A stretch of 12,799 nt of DNA, from the NCBI GenBank assembly GCA_031270205.1, contig JAISYA010000189.1:1-12799 (forward strand), written 5' to 3'. The position numbers and the translations under genes are program-made. Each line of letters opens with the position of its first letter. The stretch's first letter is position 1. This stretch comes from Treponema sp. (GTDB taxonomy: Bacteria; Spirochaetota; Spirochaetia; Treponematales; Breznakiellaceae). Below, one piece after another: positions 1 through 6,497 of this stretch. The notes under the pieces are model-generated. The model was not told where the DNA came from. It worked only from the letters and a program-made list of their open reading frames with translations, and ran no database searches.

Positions 1-8
1 TAAAAAAC

Positions 9-41
9 GCAGTTTTGCAAGGCTTTAGCCTGAAAAACTGC
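9..41. repeat. Imperfect inverted repeat (hairpin)
   Basis: GCAGTTTT (9-16) pairs with AAAACTGC (34-41). The inner part pairs further (AGGC at 20-23 with GCCT at 28-31, or a close variant) around a TTTA loop. There is no T-run directly after it, so it is not a convincing intrinsic terminator. It lies in non-coding DNA at the window edge and could be one arm of a dispersed repeat or the 3' end of an upstream transcript. Confidence 0.5.
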
Positions 42-43
42 AA

Positions 44-118
44 GAGCCTGGTCCAAAACCGTGCCCCCGGCTATGCCGGGAACGTGAGCGCACAGTCAAT
101 TAGTTTTGGAACAGGCTC
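44..118. repeat. Long nested inverted repeat, possible dispersed element
   Basis: The outer arms 44-59 (GAGCCTGGTCCAAAAC) and 103-118 (GTTTTGGAACAGGCTC) are complementary at 15 of 16 positions. Inside them are GTGC (61-64) with GCAC (90-93), and a perfect hairpin CCCGGC-TAT-GCCGGG at 66-80. A single strand could therefore fold into a three-layer stem structure. No gene fits the stretch. It precedes the promoter candidate for the TPR-rlmN operon. A REP-like repeat or a structured RNA element are both possible; the window alone cannot decide. Confidence 0.5.
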
Positions 119-128
119 AAGATTCTTA

Positions 129-157
129 TTGTTTTTTTATCAAAGTCATAGGATAAT
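129..157 (+). promoter_or_regulatory. Candidate sigma-70 promoter for the TPR-rlmN operon
   Basis: TTGTTT (129-134) and GATAAT (152-157) are separated by 17 bp. The -10 matches consensus at five of six positions, the -35 at three of six. A T-run lies in the spacer. Transcription would start near 164, leaving a leader of about 30 nt before the first gene. Assigned by pattern only. Confidence 0.4.
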
Positions 158-195
158 GGAGAGGTGGCGCCAGATACAGTCCGGAAGCGTCCATT

Positions 196-549
196 TTGAA
201 AAAGTATATGGATTATAAAAAAGCGTTTGAACAATTTGAAGATCAAAACGCGTTCATAAAAACAAGTATCCCGCCCATGGACGGAGCGCAGAAAGCGGCT
301 CTGAATCGCAAGGGTAATATACTGTTTAACGCGGGGGACATCGAAGGGGCGCGGAGAATTTTTTTAACCACCGGATATTCAGACGGCATCTCCCGTGTGG
401 GGGATTATTACAAGTCCCAAAACAGAATGATGGAAGCCCTGCAGATGTATTGGCTTGCGCCGGATCGCGGAAAATGTGAACCTCTGTTTATGCAGCTTGC
501 TGCCTTACTGCAAAATATTATCCATGACGAAGAGGCCTCCGATGAGTGA
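196..549 (+). CDS. Small uncharacterised protein, first gene of TPR-rlmN operon
   Basis: I do not recognise a named family. The product is 117 aa from a TTG at 196, or 113 aa from an ATG at 208. TTG is favoured because GGAAG (183-187) lies 8 nt upstream of it, while the ATG has only a poor site. The protein is mainly helical in character, has no signal peptide or membrane segment, and is probably cytoplasmic. Its middle (about residues 33-85) looks like one or two degenerate TPR-like helical hairpins: ALNRKGNILFNAGDIEGAR, then VGDYYKSQNRMMEALQMY. It overlaps the following TPR gene by 8 bp (ATG at 542, TGA at 547-549), so the two are likely translationally coupled and may act together. Function is unknown. 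Confidence 0.75.
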   Translation: MKKYMDYKKAFEQFEDQNAFIKTSIPPMDGAQKAALNRKGNILFNAGDIEGARRIFLTTGYSDGISRVGDYYKSQNRMMEALQMYWLAPDRGKCEPLFMQLAALLQNIIHDEEASDE

Positions 550-1639
550 TGAAGCACAAGAAAACGGACAGAACGCAACAAAAATTTCCGAACTTTCCAA
601 AAGAGGATACCAACTGCTCAAGGAAAACCGCATCGTCGAGGCTATCGACTGCTTTTCGCAGATACTCCTCATGGACAAAATCAACAACTACGCCCTGGTC
701 GGCCTGGGGGACGCAACGCGCAAGCGAGGTTCCTGCCGGGAAGCGGTGGCTTTTTACCAGCGCTGCCTGGAGTTTCATCCGGGGAACAACTACGCCCTGT
801 TCGGCCTCGCCGACTGCTACAAGGCGCTCAACCAGTACCACAAAGCCATTGAAATATGGGAACAGTACCTGTTACACGACGATAAAAATATCACGGTCCT
901 CACCAGGGTAGCCGACGTCTACCGCAAGATTCGGGACTTCAAACATTCCAAGGCCATTTACCTGCGGGTGCTGGAAATGGAACCGGCCAACCCTTACGCG
1001 ATCATCGGTCTGGGGCATCTGCATTACGATTTTAAGGAATACCGGGACGCGCTGTTCTATTGGGGAAAAATGCTGCGCCACGATTCCGGCAGCGTGGATA
1101 TCCGGGTGCTGACTTCCATCGGCAACTGCCACCGCAAATTAAAAACCTTCAAAGACGGCATCCCTTTCTTTGAACAGGCGCTGCGGAAAGAGCCCTGCAA
1201 TTTTTACGCCCTGTTTGGCCTGGCCGACTGCTACCGGGGATTGAACCATCAGGAACATTCTCTGGAACAGTGGAACCGGATTCTCGAACAGGACCCCCGG
1301 AACAAGGTGATCCTGACACGCGCCGGAGACGCCTACCGTAACATGGGCCAATATGACAATGCCCAGGACTACTACGAGCGGGCGCTGAATATCGAATTCG
1401 ACACCTACGCGGTGCTGGGCCTGGCCCTGGTGGCGAAGGCCCGCGGAAGATACGGCCAGGCCGCCACTTCCCTTGAACGGCTGATACAGCAAAACACCAG
1501 AAATTACCGTTTGTTTATTGAGCTCGCCGACTGTTATTTGAAGCTCGGCGACAAAAGCCAGGCCGTCGAAGTTCTGGAAGAATTCCAAAAACTGGGAATC
1601 CGCAACACGCAGGTAGCTGAGATGCTCGAAAAAATCTGA
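542..1639 (+). CDS. Tetratricopeptide repeat (TPR) protein
   Basis: The product is 365 aa and almost entirely TPR repeats, about ten from residue 15 to the end, each near 34 aa. TPRs form superhelical protein-binding scaffolds, so this is likely a cytoplasmic adaptor; no enzymatic motif, signal peptide or membrane helix is visible. Repeats tend to alternate between two types, one with YALFGLADCY (repeats at about 83 and 220) and one with LTRxxDxYR (about 118 and 255), suggesting growth by duplication of repeat pairs. I chose ATG 542 over an upstream in-frame ATG at 455: the latter would overlap the previous gene by about 95 bp and adds 29 residues unlike a TPR, whereas 542 has AGAGG about 6 nt upstream and gives an 8-bp overlap. 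The stop shares one base with the rlmN start. The partner is unknown. Confidence 0.9.
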   Translation: MSDEAQENGQNATKISELSKRGYQLLKENRIVEAIDCFSQILLMDKINNYALVGLGDATRKRGSCREAVAFYQRCLEFHPGNNYALFGLADCYKALNQYHKAIEIWEQYLLHDDKNITVLTRVADVYRKIRDFKHSKAIYLRVLEMEPANPYAIIGLGHLHYDFKEYRDALFYWGKMLRHDSGSVDIRVLTSIGNCHRKLKTFKDGIPFFEQALRKEPCNFYALFGLADCYRGLNHQEHSLEQWNRILEQDPRNKVILTRAGDAYRNMGQYDNAQDYYERALNIEFDTYAVLGLALVAKARGRYGQAATSLERLIQQNTRNYRLFIELADCYLKLGDKSQAVEVLEEFQKLGIRNTQVAEMLEKI

Positions 1640-2748
1640 TGTCTGCTCCCGTCCTCTGCGGCCTGCCCCCGGAAGAACTGGCGGCCCTGCTCAATTTCCT
1701 CCCCCGCTTCCGCGCCGCCCAGATTTTCAAATGGATCGCCGCGGGCGTCTCTTCTTTTATGGAAATGAAAAACCTGCCCCTGTCGCTGCGGGAAGAACTG
1801 GCGGGCCGTTTCGCTCTCCGCTCAAGCGCGGTGGATGCCCGCTGCGAAGATCCGGACGGTACGGTGAAACTCGGCGTGGGCCTTGCGGACGGCGCGAAAA
1901 TTGAGGCGGTGCTGCTTGCCGCCGGCAGCGGGCGCCGTACCGCCTGCATCTCGACACAGGCCGGCTGCCCCGCGGGCTGCGTGTTCTGCAAAACCGGCAG
2001 CCTGGGCTTTACCCGTAATCTTGGTTCCGCCGAAATGGTGGAACAGTTCCTTTTTCTGCGGGCCGCTGCCCTGGAAGAGACCGCTGGTGAGGGCGCGGAA
2101 AGCGGGGCCGCCGGAACGAAAGTCAAGGCCGGCCACGCGCTTGCCAACATCGTCATTATGGGCATGGGCGAGCCGCTCCTGAACCTTGCCGAAGTCCGCA
2201 GGGCTTTGGCGGTGATCACCTGTAGACAGGGGATGGACTTTTCAAAACGGCGGATCACCCTGTCCACCTGCGGCATCGGCGCGGGCATTATCGACCTTGC
2301 CGACAAAGGACCGGCCGTGCGGCTTGCCCTGTCCCTGACCACGGCGGACGAGGCCCTGCGGCGGCGTCTGATGCCCATCACCAAAGCCCACCCTTTAAGT
2401 GAAATCAAAGAGGCCCTCGCCTATTTCCAGCGCGCGGGCGGCGGGCGGATAACCCTGGAACTCGTCCTGCTCGGCGGCGTCAACACACGCGGCGAGGACG
2501 CGGCGGCGCTGGCGGATTTTGCCCGGGGGCTTGACGTGGTAGTGAACCTGATCCCCTGGAACCCCGTCGAGGGCCTGAAAACGGACGACGGCCGTCCGCT
2601 GCGGCAGCCTTCTTCGGGAGAGGCGGCGGCCTTTGCCTCCCGCCTGGAAGCGGCGGGCCTGAAAGTTACCCGCCGTTTCCGCAAAGGCAGAGGCGTAATG
2701 GGCGCCTGCGGCCAGCTCGGCGTTTTACCGGAGCGGCGCGAAGATTAG
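1639..2748 (+). CDS. rlmN: Dual-specificity RNA methyltransferase RlmN (23S A2503 / tRNA A37)
   Basis: This 369-aa radical-SAM enzyme makes 2-methyladenosine at 23S rRNA A2503 and tRNA A37 by a methyl-cysteine mechanism (family knowledge). Seen here: the CxxxCxxC iron-sulfur motif GCPAGCVFC (Cys110, 114, 117); GFTRNL just after it; MGMGEPLLN (174-182) for SAM binding; VNLIPWNP; and the C-terminal GACGQL. The two mechanistic cysteines correspond to Cys103 and Cys357, spaced as in the E. coli enzyme. The loop between the iron-sulfur region and GMGEP is about a dozen residues longer than in E. coli and rich in Ala, Gly and Glu. The motif SLTTADE replaces the usual SLHAPND. The start ATG overlaps the TPR stop by one base (TGATG), so translation is coupled. 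Its stop is 5 bp from the convergent motB stop. Cfr is the main alternative, less likely given housekeeping context and ACGQL. Confidence 0.93.
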   Translation: MSAPVLCGLPPEELAALLNFLPRFRAAQIFKWIAAGVSSFMEMKNLPLSLREELAGRFALRSSAVDARCEDPDGTVKLGVGLADGAKIEAVLLAAGSGRRTACISTQAGCPAGCVFCKTGSLGFTRNLGSAEMVEQFLFLRAAALEETAGEGAESGAAGTKVKAGHALANIVIMGMGEPLLNLAEVRRALAVITCRQGMDFSKRRITLSTCGIGAGIIDLADKGPAVRLALSLTTADEALRRRLMPITKAHPLSEIKEALAYFQRAGGGRITLELVLLGGVNTRGEDAAALADFARGLDVVVNLIPWNPVEGLKTDDGRPLRQPSSGEAAAFASRLEAAGLKVTRRFRKGRGVMGACGQLGVLPERRED

Positions 2749-2753
2749 GAAAT

Positions 2754-3488
2754 TTACAGATGCCCGTCGTCGAGGATGATCACGTCCACGCGGCGGTTGT
2801 TGGCGCGGCCTTCGGGGGTGTCGTTGCTGGAAAGGGGGACGGTGTCGGCGAAACCGGCAACCTGGAAACGCCGCTCCTCAATGCCGAGGTCGGCGAGGTA
2901 ATGGAGGATGCTTATTGAGCGGGCGGTGGAAAGTTCCCAGTTGGACTCCCAGGGACCGGCGGGGTCAACGTCAACGGCGTCGGTATGGCCCTCTATCCTG
3001 AATTTTCTGCCGGCAAGATCGTCGGAGACAAGGTAAGTCCCCAGCCGGAGCAGTATGTCCCTGGTCGCCTCGATGTTGATACGGGCGCTGGCGGGATTAA
3101 AAAAGGCGTCCGATGCGAGGGTGATTACAATGCCCCGCTCGTCGTGGGTAACGCGCACCTTGTTGGAGCGGATTTCCGGGGAAAAAACACTCAAGGCCCT
3201 GCGCAGGGCGGTCCCCAGAGAGCGGCCTCTTTCCATTGAGGGAAGGGACATAATGGTGTTGCCGAGGTCCGCGCTGCGTCCCGCCGAAAGGGTAAGGCCG
3301 CCGGAAAGGGCGCCTATGCCCCCAACGCGCATGGAAGTGGCGATCTGTTCCATCTGGGCCTGGGTGGTCTCGTCGGGGTTGAACATGATGACGAAAAAGC
3401 AAAGCATCAGCGTAACCATGTCCGAATAGGTGGTCAGCCATTCCTGCCCGGAAGGAGCCGGTAGACTCCTTTTCTCTTTTTTCGCCAT
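2754..3488 (-). CDS. motB: Flagellar stator protein MotB
   Basis: MotB anchors the stator to peptidoglycan and carries the ion-conducting aspartate. The 244-aa product has a short cytoplasmic N-terminus, then one membrane helix (about 18-37) in EWLTTYSDMVTLMLCFF, with Asp23 as the expected ion-binding residue. A Gly/Ser-rich linker follows (about 53-95), then an OmpA-like peptidoglycan-binding domain (about 120-240) containing FRIEGHTD, NWELSTARS and GRANNRRVDVII. It starts 4 bp after the motA stop with an AAGGA site about 8 nt upstream, and is the last gene of the flagellar block. Length is normal. No terminator follows it; the next feature is the end of convergent rlmN. Confidence 0.95.
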   Translation of the reverse strand: MAKKEKRSLPAPSGQEWLTTYSDMVTLMLCFFVIMFNPDETTQAQMEQIATSMRVGGIGALSGGLTLSAGRSADLGNTIMSLPSMERGRSLGTALRRALSVFSPEIRSNKVRVTHDERGIVITLASDAFFNPASARINIEATRDILLRLGTYLVSDDLAGRKFRIEGHTDAVDVDPAGPWESNWELSTARSISILHYLADLGIEERRFQVAGFADTVPLSSNDTPEGRANNRRVDVIILDDGHL

Positions 3489-3492
3489 TCCG

Positions 3493-4275
3493 CTATTCCT
3501 TCAGCAATTCCGCTTCCAGGGCTTTTCTGACAGCCGGGGTCAGATAAGCCATCAGTTTCATCGCCAGGATGCGGGTATTGTCTCCGGCCTGTATCGAAAG
3601 TACCCCTTCAATGATCATTTCCTTGACCAGGCTTTCACTGGCGTCATGCGCCTTGAGTTTTGCGCCCATGGGTATGAGTACCATGTTGGCGACCATTGAG
3701 CCGTACAGGGTGGTTACCAGGGCCAGGGCCATGTTGGGGCCGATGGCGGACTTGTCTTCCAGGTTCTGCAGCATTCCGATAAGACCGACAACAGTACCCA
3801 ACATTCCGAAGCCGGGGGCCAGGGCGGCCCATGTACTGACAATGCCCATCTTGTCGGCGTGCCGTCCCTGCATCTGACTCAGTTCCAGTTCCATAAGGTC
3901 CTTGATAATCGCCGCGTCGGTACCGTCCACCACCAGGCGCAGGCCTTTTTTCATGAATTCGTCTTCCAGGTCCTCAAGCTCGTCTTCCAGGGCCAAAAGC
4001 CCCTCGCGGCGGGCCTTTTCCGAAAAAGCCATCATTTTCTGAATGATGCCCTGCTCGTTAAAAACCGGAATCCTGAAAATACCGCCAAGGATGCTGAAAA
4101 TGCCCAGCGCGTCCGACAGGGCCACCGAGAGGGTAAGGGCAAAATATGAACCGAGAACGGTCATAAGAAAGGAGGGAAGGTCCAGAATACTCAACAGTGA
4201 TCCGCCGCCGACCAGAACGGAGAACACAATCATGCCGAACGCGCCGACCAGACCGATAATACTTGCTAAATCCAT
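3493..4275 (-). CDS. motA: Flagellar stator protein MotA
   Basis: MotA forms the ion channel with MotB and drives the rotor through its cytoplasmic loop. The 260-aa product has two membrane helices near the N-terminus (about 5-25 and 33-55), a charged cytoplasmic loop (about 70-140, with EDELEDLEDEF), and two more helices (about 148-170 and 182-203). The third contains the family motif APGFGMLGTVVGLIGML with the conserved proline; the fourth contains ALVTTLYGSMVANM. AGGAG lies about 7 nt before the ATG. It follows flbD by 4 bp and precedes motB by 4 bp, a tight stator cassette. Length is typical of the family. Confidence 0.96.
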   Translation of the reverse strand: MDLASIIGLVGAFGMIVFSVLVGGGSLLSILDLPSFLMTVLGSYFALTLSVALSDALGIFSILGGIFRIPVFNEQGIIQKMMAFSEKARREGLLALEDELEDLEDEFMKKGLRLVVDGTDAAIIKDLMELELSQMQGRHADKMGIVSTWAALAPGFGMLGTVVGLIGMLQNLEDKSAIGPNMALALVTTLYGSMVANMVLIPMGAKLKAHDASESLVKEMIIEGVLSIQAGDNTRILAMKLMAYLTPAVRKALEAELLKE

Positions 4276-4279
4276 ATTC

Positions 4280-4477
4280 TTACTCCTGGACTATACTCAG
4301 GCTTACCCGCCGGCGGTACGCATCGATTTTGCCCAAAACATCATCCACCTCTTCCCGCACAATATGGCGGCTGCCCGACAGCATCACCAGAGTCGTATCG
4401 GGGTTAACCTCGATACATTCAATCTGGTGGGGGTTTATGTAGTACGATACGCCGTCCAGCCGGGTTACTTGAATCAT
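4280..4477 (-). CDS. flbD: FlbD/SwrD-family flagellar protein
   Basis: A 65-aa protein with the compact FlbD (SwrD) pattern: MIQVTRLDG, then YYINPHQIECIEVNPDTT and a C-terminal helix VDDVLGKIDAYRR. Family members sit directly upstream of motA in spirochaetes and Firmicutes. In Bacillus subtilis, SwrD raises flagellar power output, so a stator-supporting role is plausible here (inference). No good ribosome binding site precedes the ATG; the gene starts 14 bp after the flgE stop and is probably translated by coupling with flgE. No membrane segment or signal peptide. Confidence 0.93.
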   Translation of the reverse strand: MIQVTRLDGVSYYINPHQIECIEVNPDTTLVMLSGSRHIVREEVDDVLGKIDAYRRRVSLSIVQE

Positions 4478-4491
4478 GTCTGTTTAGCCGC

Positions 4492-5892
4492 TTACCGCTT
4501 GAGGGTCAGCAGTTCCTGCAAGAGCTGATCCGCCGTCTGTATGGTGCGGGAGTTCGCCTGAAAGCCGCGCTGGGTAACAATCATGTCGGTAAACTGTTCG
4601 GCCATGTCAACGTTGGACATTTCCAAAACGCCGGAAACGATTTCGCCTTTTCCGGCGATGCCCGAAGGCCCGATGTTGGCGGCCCCGGAGTTGTTGGAAA
4701 CCCTGAAGGCGTTATCCCCGGCTTTTTCAAGCCCTCCCTGGTTGGGGAAGCTGGCCATAGCCACCTGGCCAAGCGCCCTGGTAGAACCGTTGTCATAAAT
4801 GCCGGTAATTACCCCGCTTGAATCGATATTGAAGCTCTCAAGGTAACCCATGGTACGGCCGTCCTGCTCAACGGCCTTGGAAGAGCTTGACTCGGCGTAC
4901 TGGGTGATGGAGCGGGTAAAGCCGCCGACCTGGCCCAGGTCCAGGACAAATTCCTGCCGTACCGGAGTGCCGTCCTCATTGGGGGTGGAAGTCTGCACGT
5001 CGTAGGCCACGTTCATCTGTACCTGGCCGGACGCGCCGGAGACGTTTCCCGCCCCGTCTTCGGCGGAAAGCAGCGTGCCGTTATTGGAAAAGTTCACGAC
5101 AAAGGTGGTGGGGCCGCCCGCCGCCGGGGCTTCTTCGCCAAAGCCGATAGTGGCGTTGGTGGGGTCCTCGTTCTGGGGGTCCACGTTGACGGCGGCGTTC
5201 CAACTGTTAACGGCGCCGGGTACCCTGGTGAATTCCACCTGAAGGATATGCTTGTCGCCGTAACTGTCGTAAATGTCGATCTCCGTGTTCCAGGTGCCGT
5301 CTATTATCTGCCTGCCGGTGGGATTCTCCGGAATTTCAGGGATTCGCTTGTCAAGGTTGCAGGCAAAGTTGATCATCGTGGTGGCCCGGGCCGGATCCTT
5401 TCCGCCTATGGGGATAACGAGGTCTTCCACGGGGCGGGAAACGTCGATCACCGTGTAACCTTCGACCTCGCGGGCCATCCAGCCCTGGACCTTCATGCCG
5501 TTGGCGGGGTTGACCATAAGGCCCGCCTCGTCCACGGTAAAAGCGCCGGCCCTGGTAAAAACCTGTTTGCCCGCGTCGTCCAGCACAAAGAAGCCCGTGC
5601 CTGAAATGGCAAGATCAGTGCCCACGCCGGTGGTCTGTAGACTGCCCTGGATGTGGATTGTGTCGATGGAAGCGACGCTCATCCCCAGGCCCACTTCTTT
5701 GGGGTTCACACCGCCCAATTCTTCGGTGGGACGGGCCGCCCCCTGCAATTGCTGGTAGAGAATATCCTGAAAATTGACCCGGTTCCGCTTGAAGCCGGTA
5801 GTGTTAATGTTGGCAATGTTATTGCCGATTACATCCATCCTGGTCTGGTGATTCTGTAGTCCGGAAACGCCGGAGAACAACGATCGCATCAT
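4492..5892 (-). CDS. flgE: Flagellar hook protein FlgE with lysinoalanine cross-link residues
   Basis: FlgE polymerises into the flagellar hook, in spirochaetes inside the periplasm. The 466-aa product has the N-terminal rod/hook motif SGLQNHQTRMDVIGNNIANI with TTGFK, central D1/D2 domains, and the C-terminal helix with VDMAEQFTDMIVTQRGFQAN. There is a single cysteine, at residue 178 in FACNLDK, and a lysine at 165 in GGKDPA. In Treponema denticola these two numbered residues form an inter-subunit lysinoalanine cross-link needed for motility, so this hook should be cross-linked too. Two ATG codons are adjacent at the start; AAGGAG about 7 nt upstream suits the first, which also gives the matching numbering. 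Length is close to other treponemal FlgE. It lies 109 bp downstream of flgD, the widest gap inside the block. Confidence 0.97.
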   Translation of the reverse strand: MMRSLFSGVSGLQNHQTRMDVIGNNIANINTTGFKRNRVNFQDILYQQLQGAARPTEELGGVNPKEVGLGMSVASIDTIHIQGSLQTTGVGTDLAISGTGFFVLDDAGKQVFTRAGAFTVDEAGLMVNPANGMKVQGWMAREVEGYTVIDVSRPVEDLVIPIGGKDPARATTMINFACNLDKRIPEIPENPTGRQIIDGTWNTEIDIYDSYGDKHILQVEFTRVPGAVNSWNAAVNVDPQNEDPTNATIGFGEEAPAAGGPTTFVVNFSNNGTLLSAEDGAGNVSGASGQVQMNVAYDVQTSTPNEDGTPVRQEFVLDLGQVGGFTRSITQYAESSSSKAVEQDGRTMGYLESFNIDSSGVITGIYDNGSTRALGQVAMASFPNQGGLEKAGDNAFRVSNNSGAANIGPSGIAGKGEIVSGVLEMSNVDMAEQFTDMIVTQRGFQANSRTIQTADQLLQELLTLKR

Positions 5893-5950
5893 AAGCCTAC
5901 TCCTTATAATCTGTGGAAATGCGCCAGCGGCAAATCTCCATGACAGTAAC

Positions 5951-5980
5951 TACATATTCTTTCTATTGCTGCTGTTTCAA
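5951..5980 (-). promoter_or_regulatory. Weak internal promoter candidate before flgE
   Basis: On the minus strand TTGAAA (complement of 5975-5980) and TATGTA (complement of 5951-5956) are 18 bp apart in the 109-bp flgD-flgE gap. The -10 matches consensus at only three positions. It might boost hook protein, needed in larger amounts than the cap protein, but the sequence support is thin. Confidence 0.2.
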
Positions 5981-6001
5981 GGCGGTGATTTTTGAATTGG
6001 T

Positions 6002-6445
6002 TCATTCCTCAAAAACCTTGTGTACCTGGTCCCAGTTGTAATACACGCCGTTTACCAGCGCCTGGGGATTGTCGCCCCTGGTTATGGCCTTGACCGCGCC
6101 CTGAACCGTGCGGTCCCCGTCGGTAAGTTCCACCGATTTACCCAGGGCGGAGGACGCCTCAGTTCCGGTGATCAGCGAGGTGAGCCTCGCAAAATCCGCG
6201 GCCATGCTGGTCATCTGCTCCAAACTGGAGAACTGGGCCAACTGGGCGATGAACTCTTTATCTTCCATCGGAGCGGTGGGGTCCTGATACGAAAGCTGGG
6301 TAATGAGGATTTTCAGGAAATCGTCCTTTCCCAGATTCTGCTGGGGTTTGCGTCCGGGATTCAGCTTATTGTTAAAATCGCGGACAAACTTGTTAACACT
6401 GTTCTGCTCTTCCGCGCTTAATCTAAACGCGTCCATAAGATCCAT
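6002..6445 (-). CDS. flgD: Flagellar hook assembly scaffold (cap) protein FlgD
   Basis: FlgD caps the growing hook and is needed for FlgE polymerisation. The 147-aa product carries the conserved N-terminal FlgD motif at about residues 38-80: LGKDDFLKILITQLSYQDP, then APMEDKEFIAQLAQFSSLEQM. The remaining part is only about 65 residues, so it lacks the full C-terminal Tudor/Ig-like domains of the roughly 230-aa enterobacterial protein; a short FlgD is usual in spirochaetes. The ATG at 6445 has AGGAGAG about 5 nt upstream. A second in-frame ATG three codons later is less well placed. It lies between fliK (52-bp gap) and flgE. Confidence 0.94.
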   Translation of the reverse strand: MDLMDAFRLSAEEQNSVNKFVRDFNNKLNPGRKPQQNLGKDDFLKILITQLSYQDPTAPMEDKEFIAQLAQFSSLEQMTSMAADFARLTSLITGTEASSALGKSVELTDGDRTVQGAVKAITRGDNPQALVNGVYYNWDQVHKVFEE

Positions 6446-6497
6446 ATTCTCTCCTGCGTTTTATTCAAAAGTCTGGTGTAATACCCCGCACAGGCTG

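Noticed and set aside
15..218. 67-codon open frame at the left edge
   Set aside because: It runs through the inverted repeats, lacks a good start, and overlaps the better-supported gene at 196.
1515..2408. 297-codon minus-strand frame over rlmN
   Set aside because: Arg/Ser/Ala-rich shadow of the GC-rich rlmN gene, which carries all catalytic motifs on the other strand.
1639..2748. Cfr-type antibiotic-resistance methyltransferase instead of RlmN
   Set aside because: The C-terminal GACGQL, VNLIPWNP and a housekeeping operon context fit RlmN; nothing suggests a mobile resistance gene.
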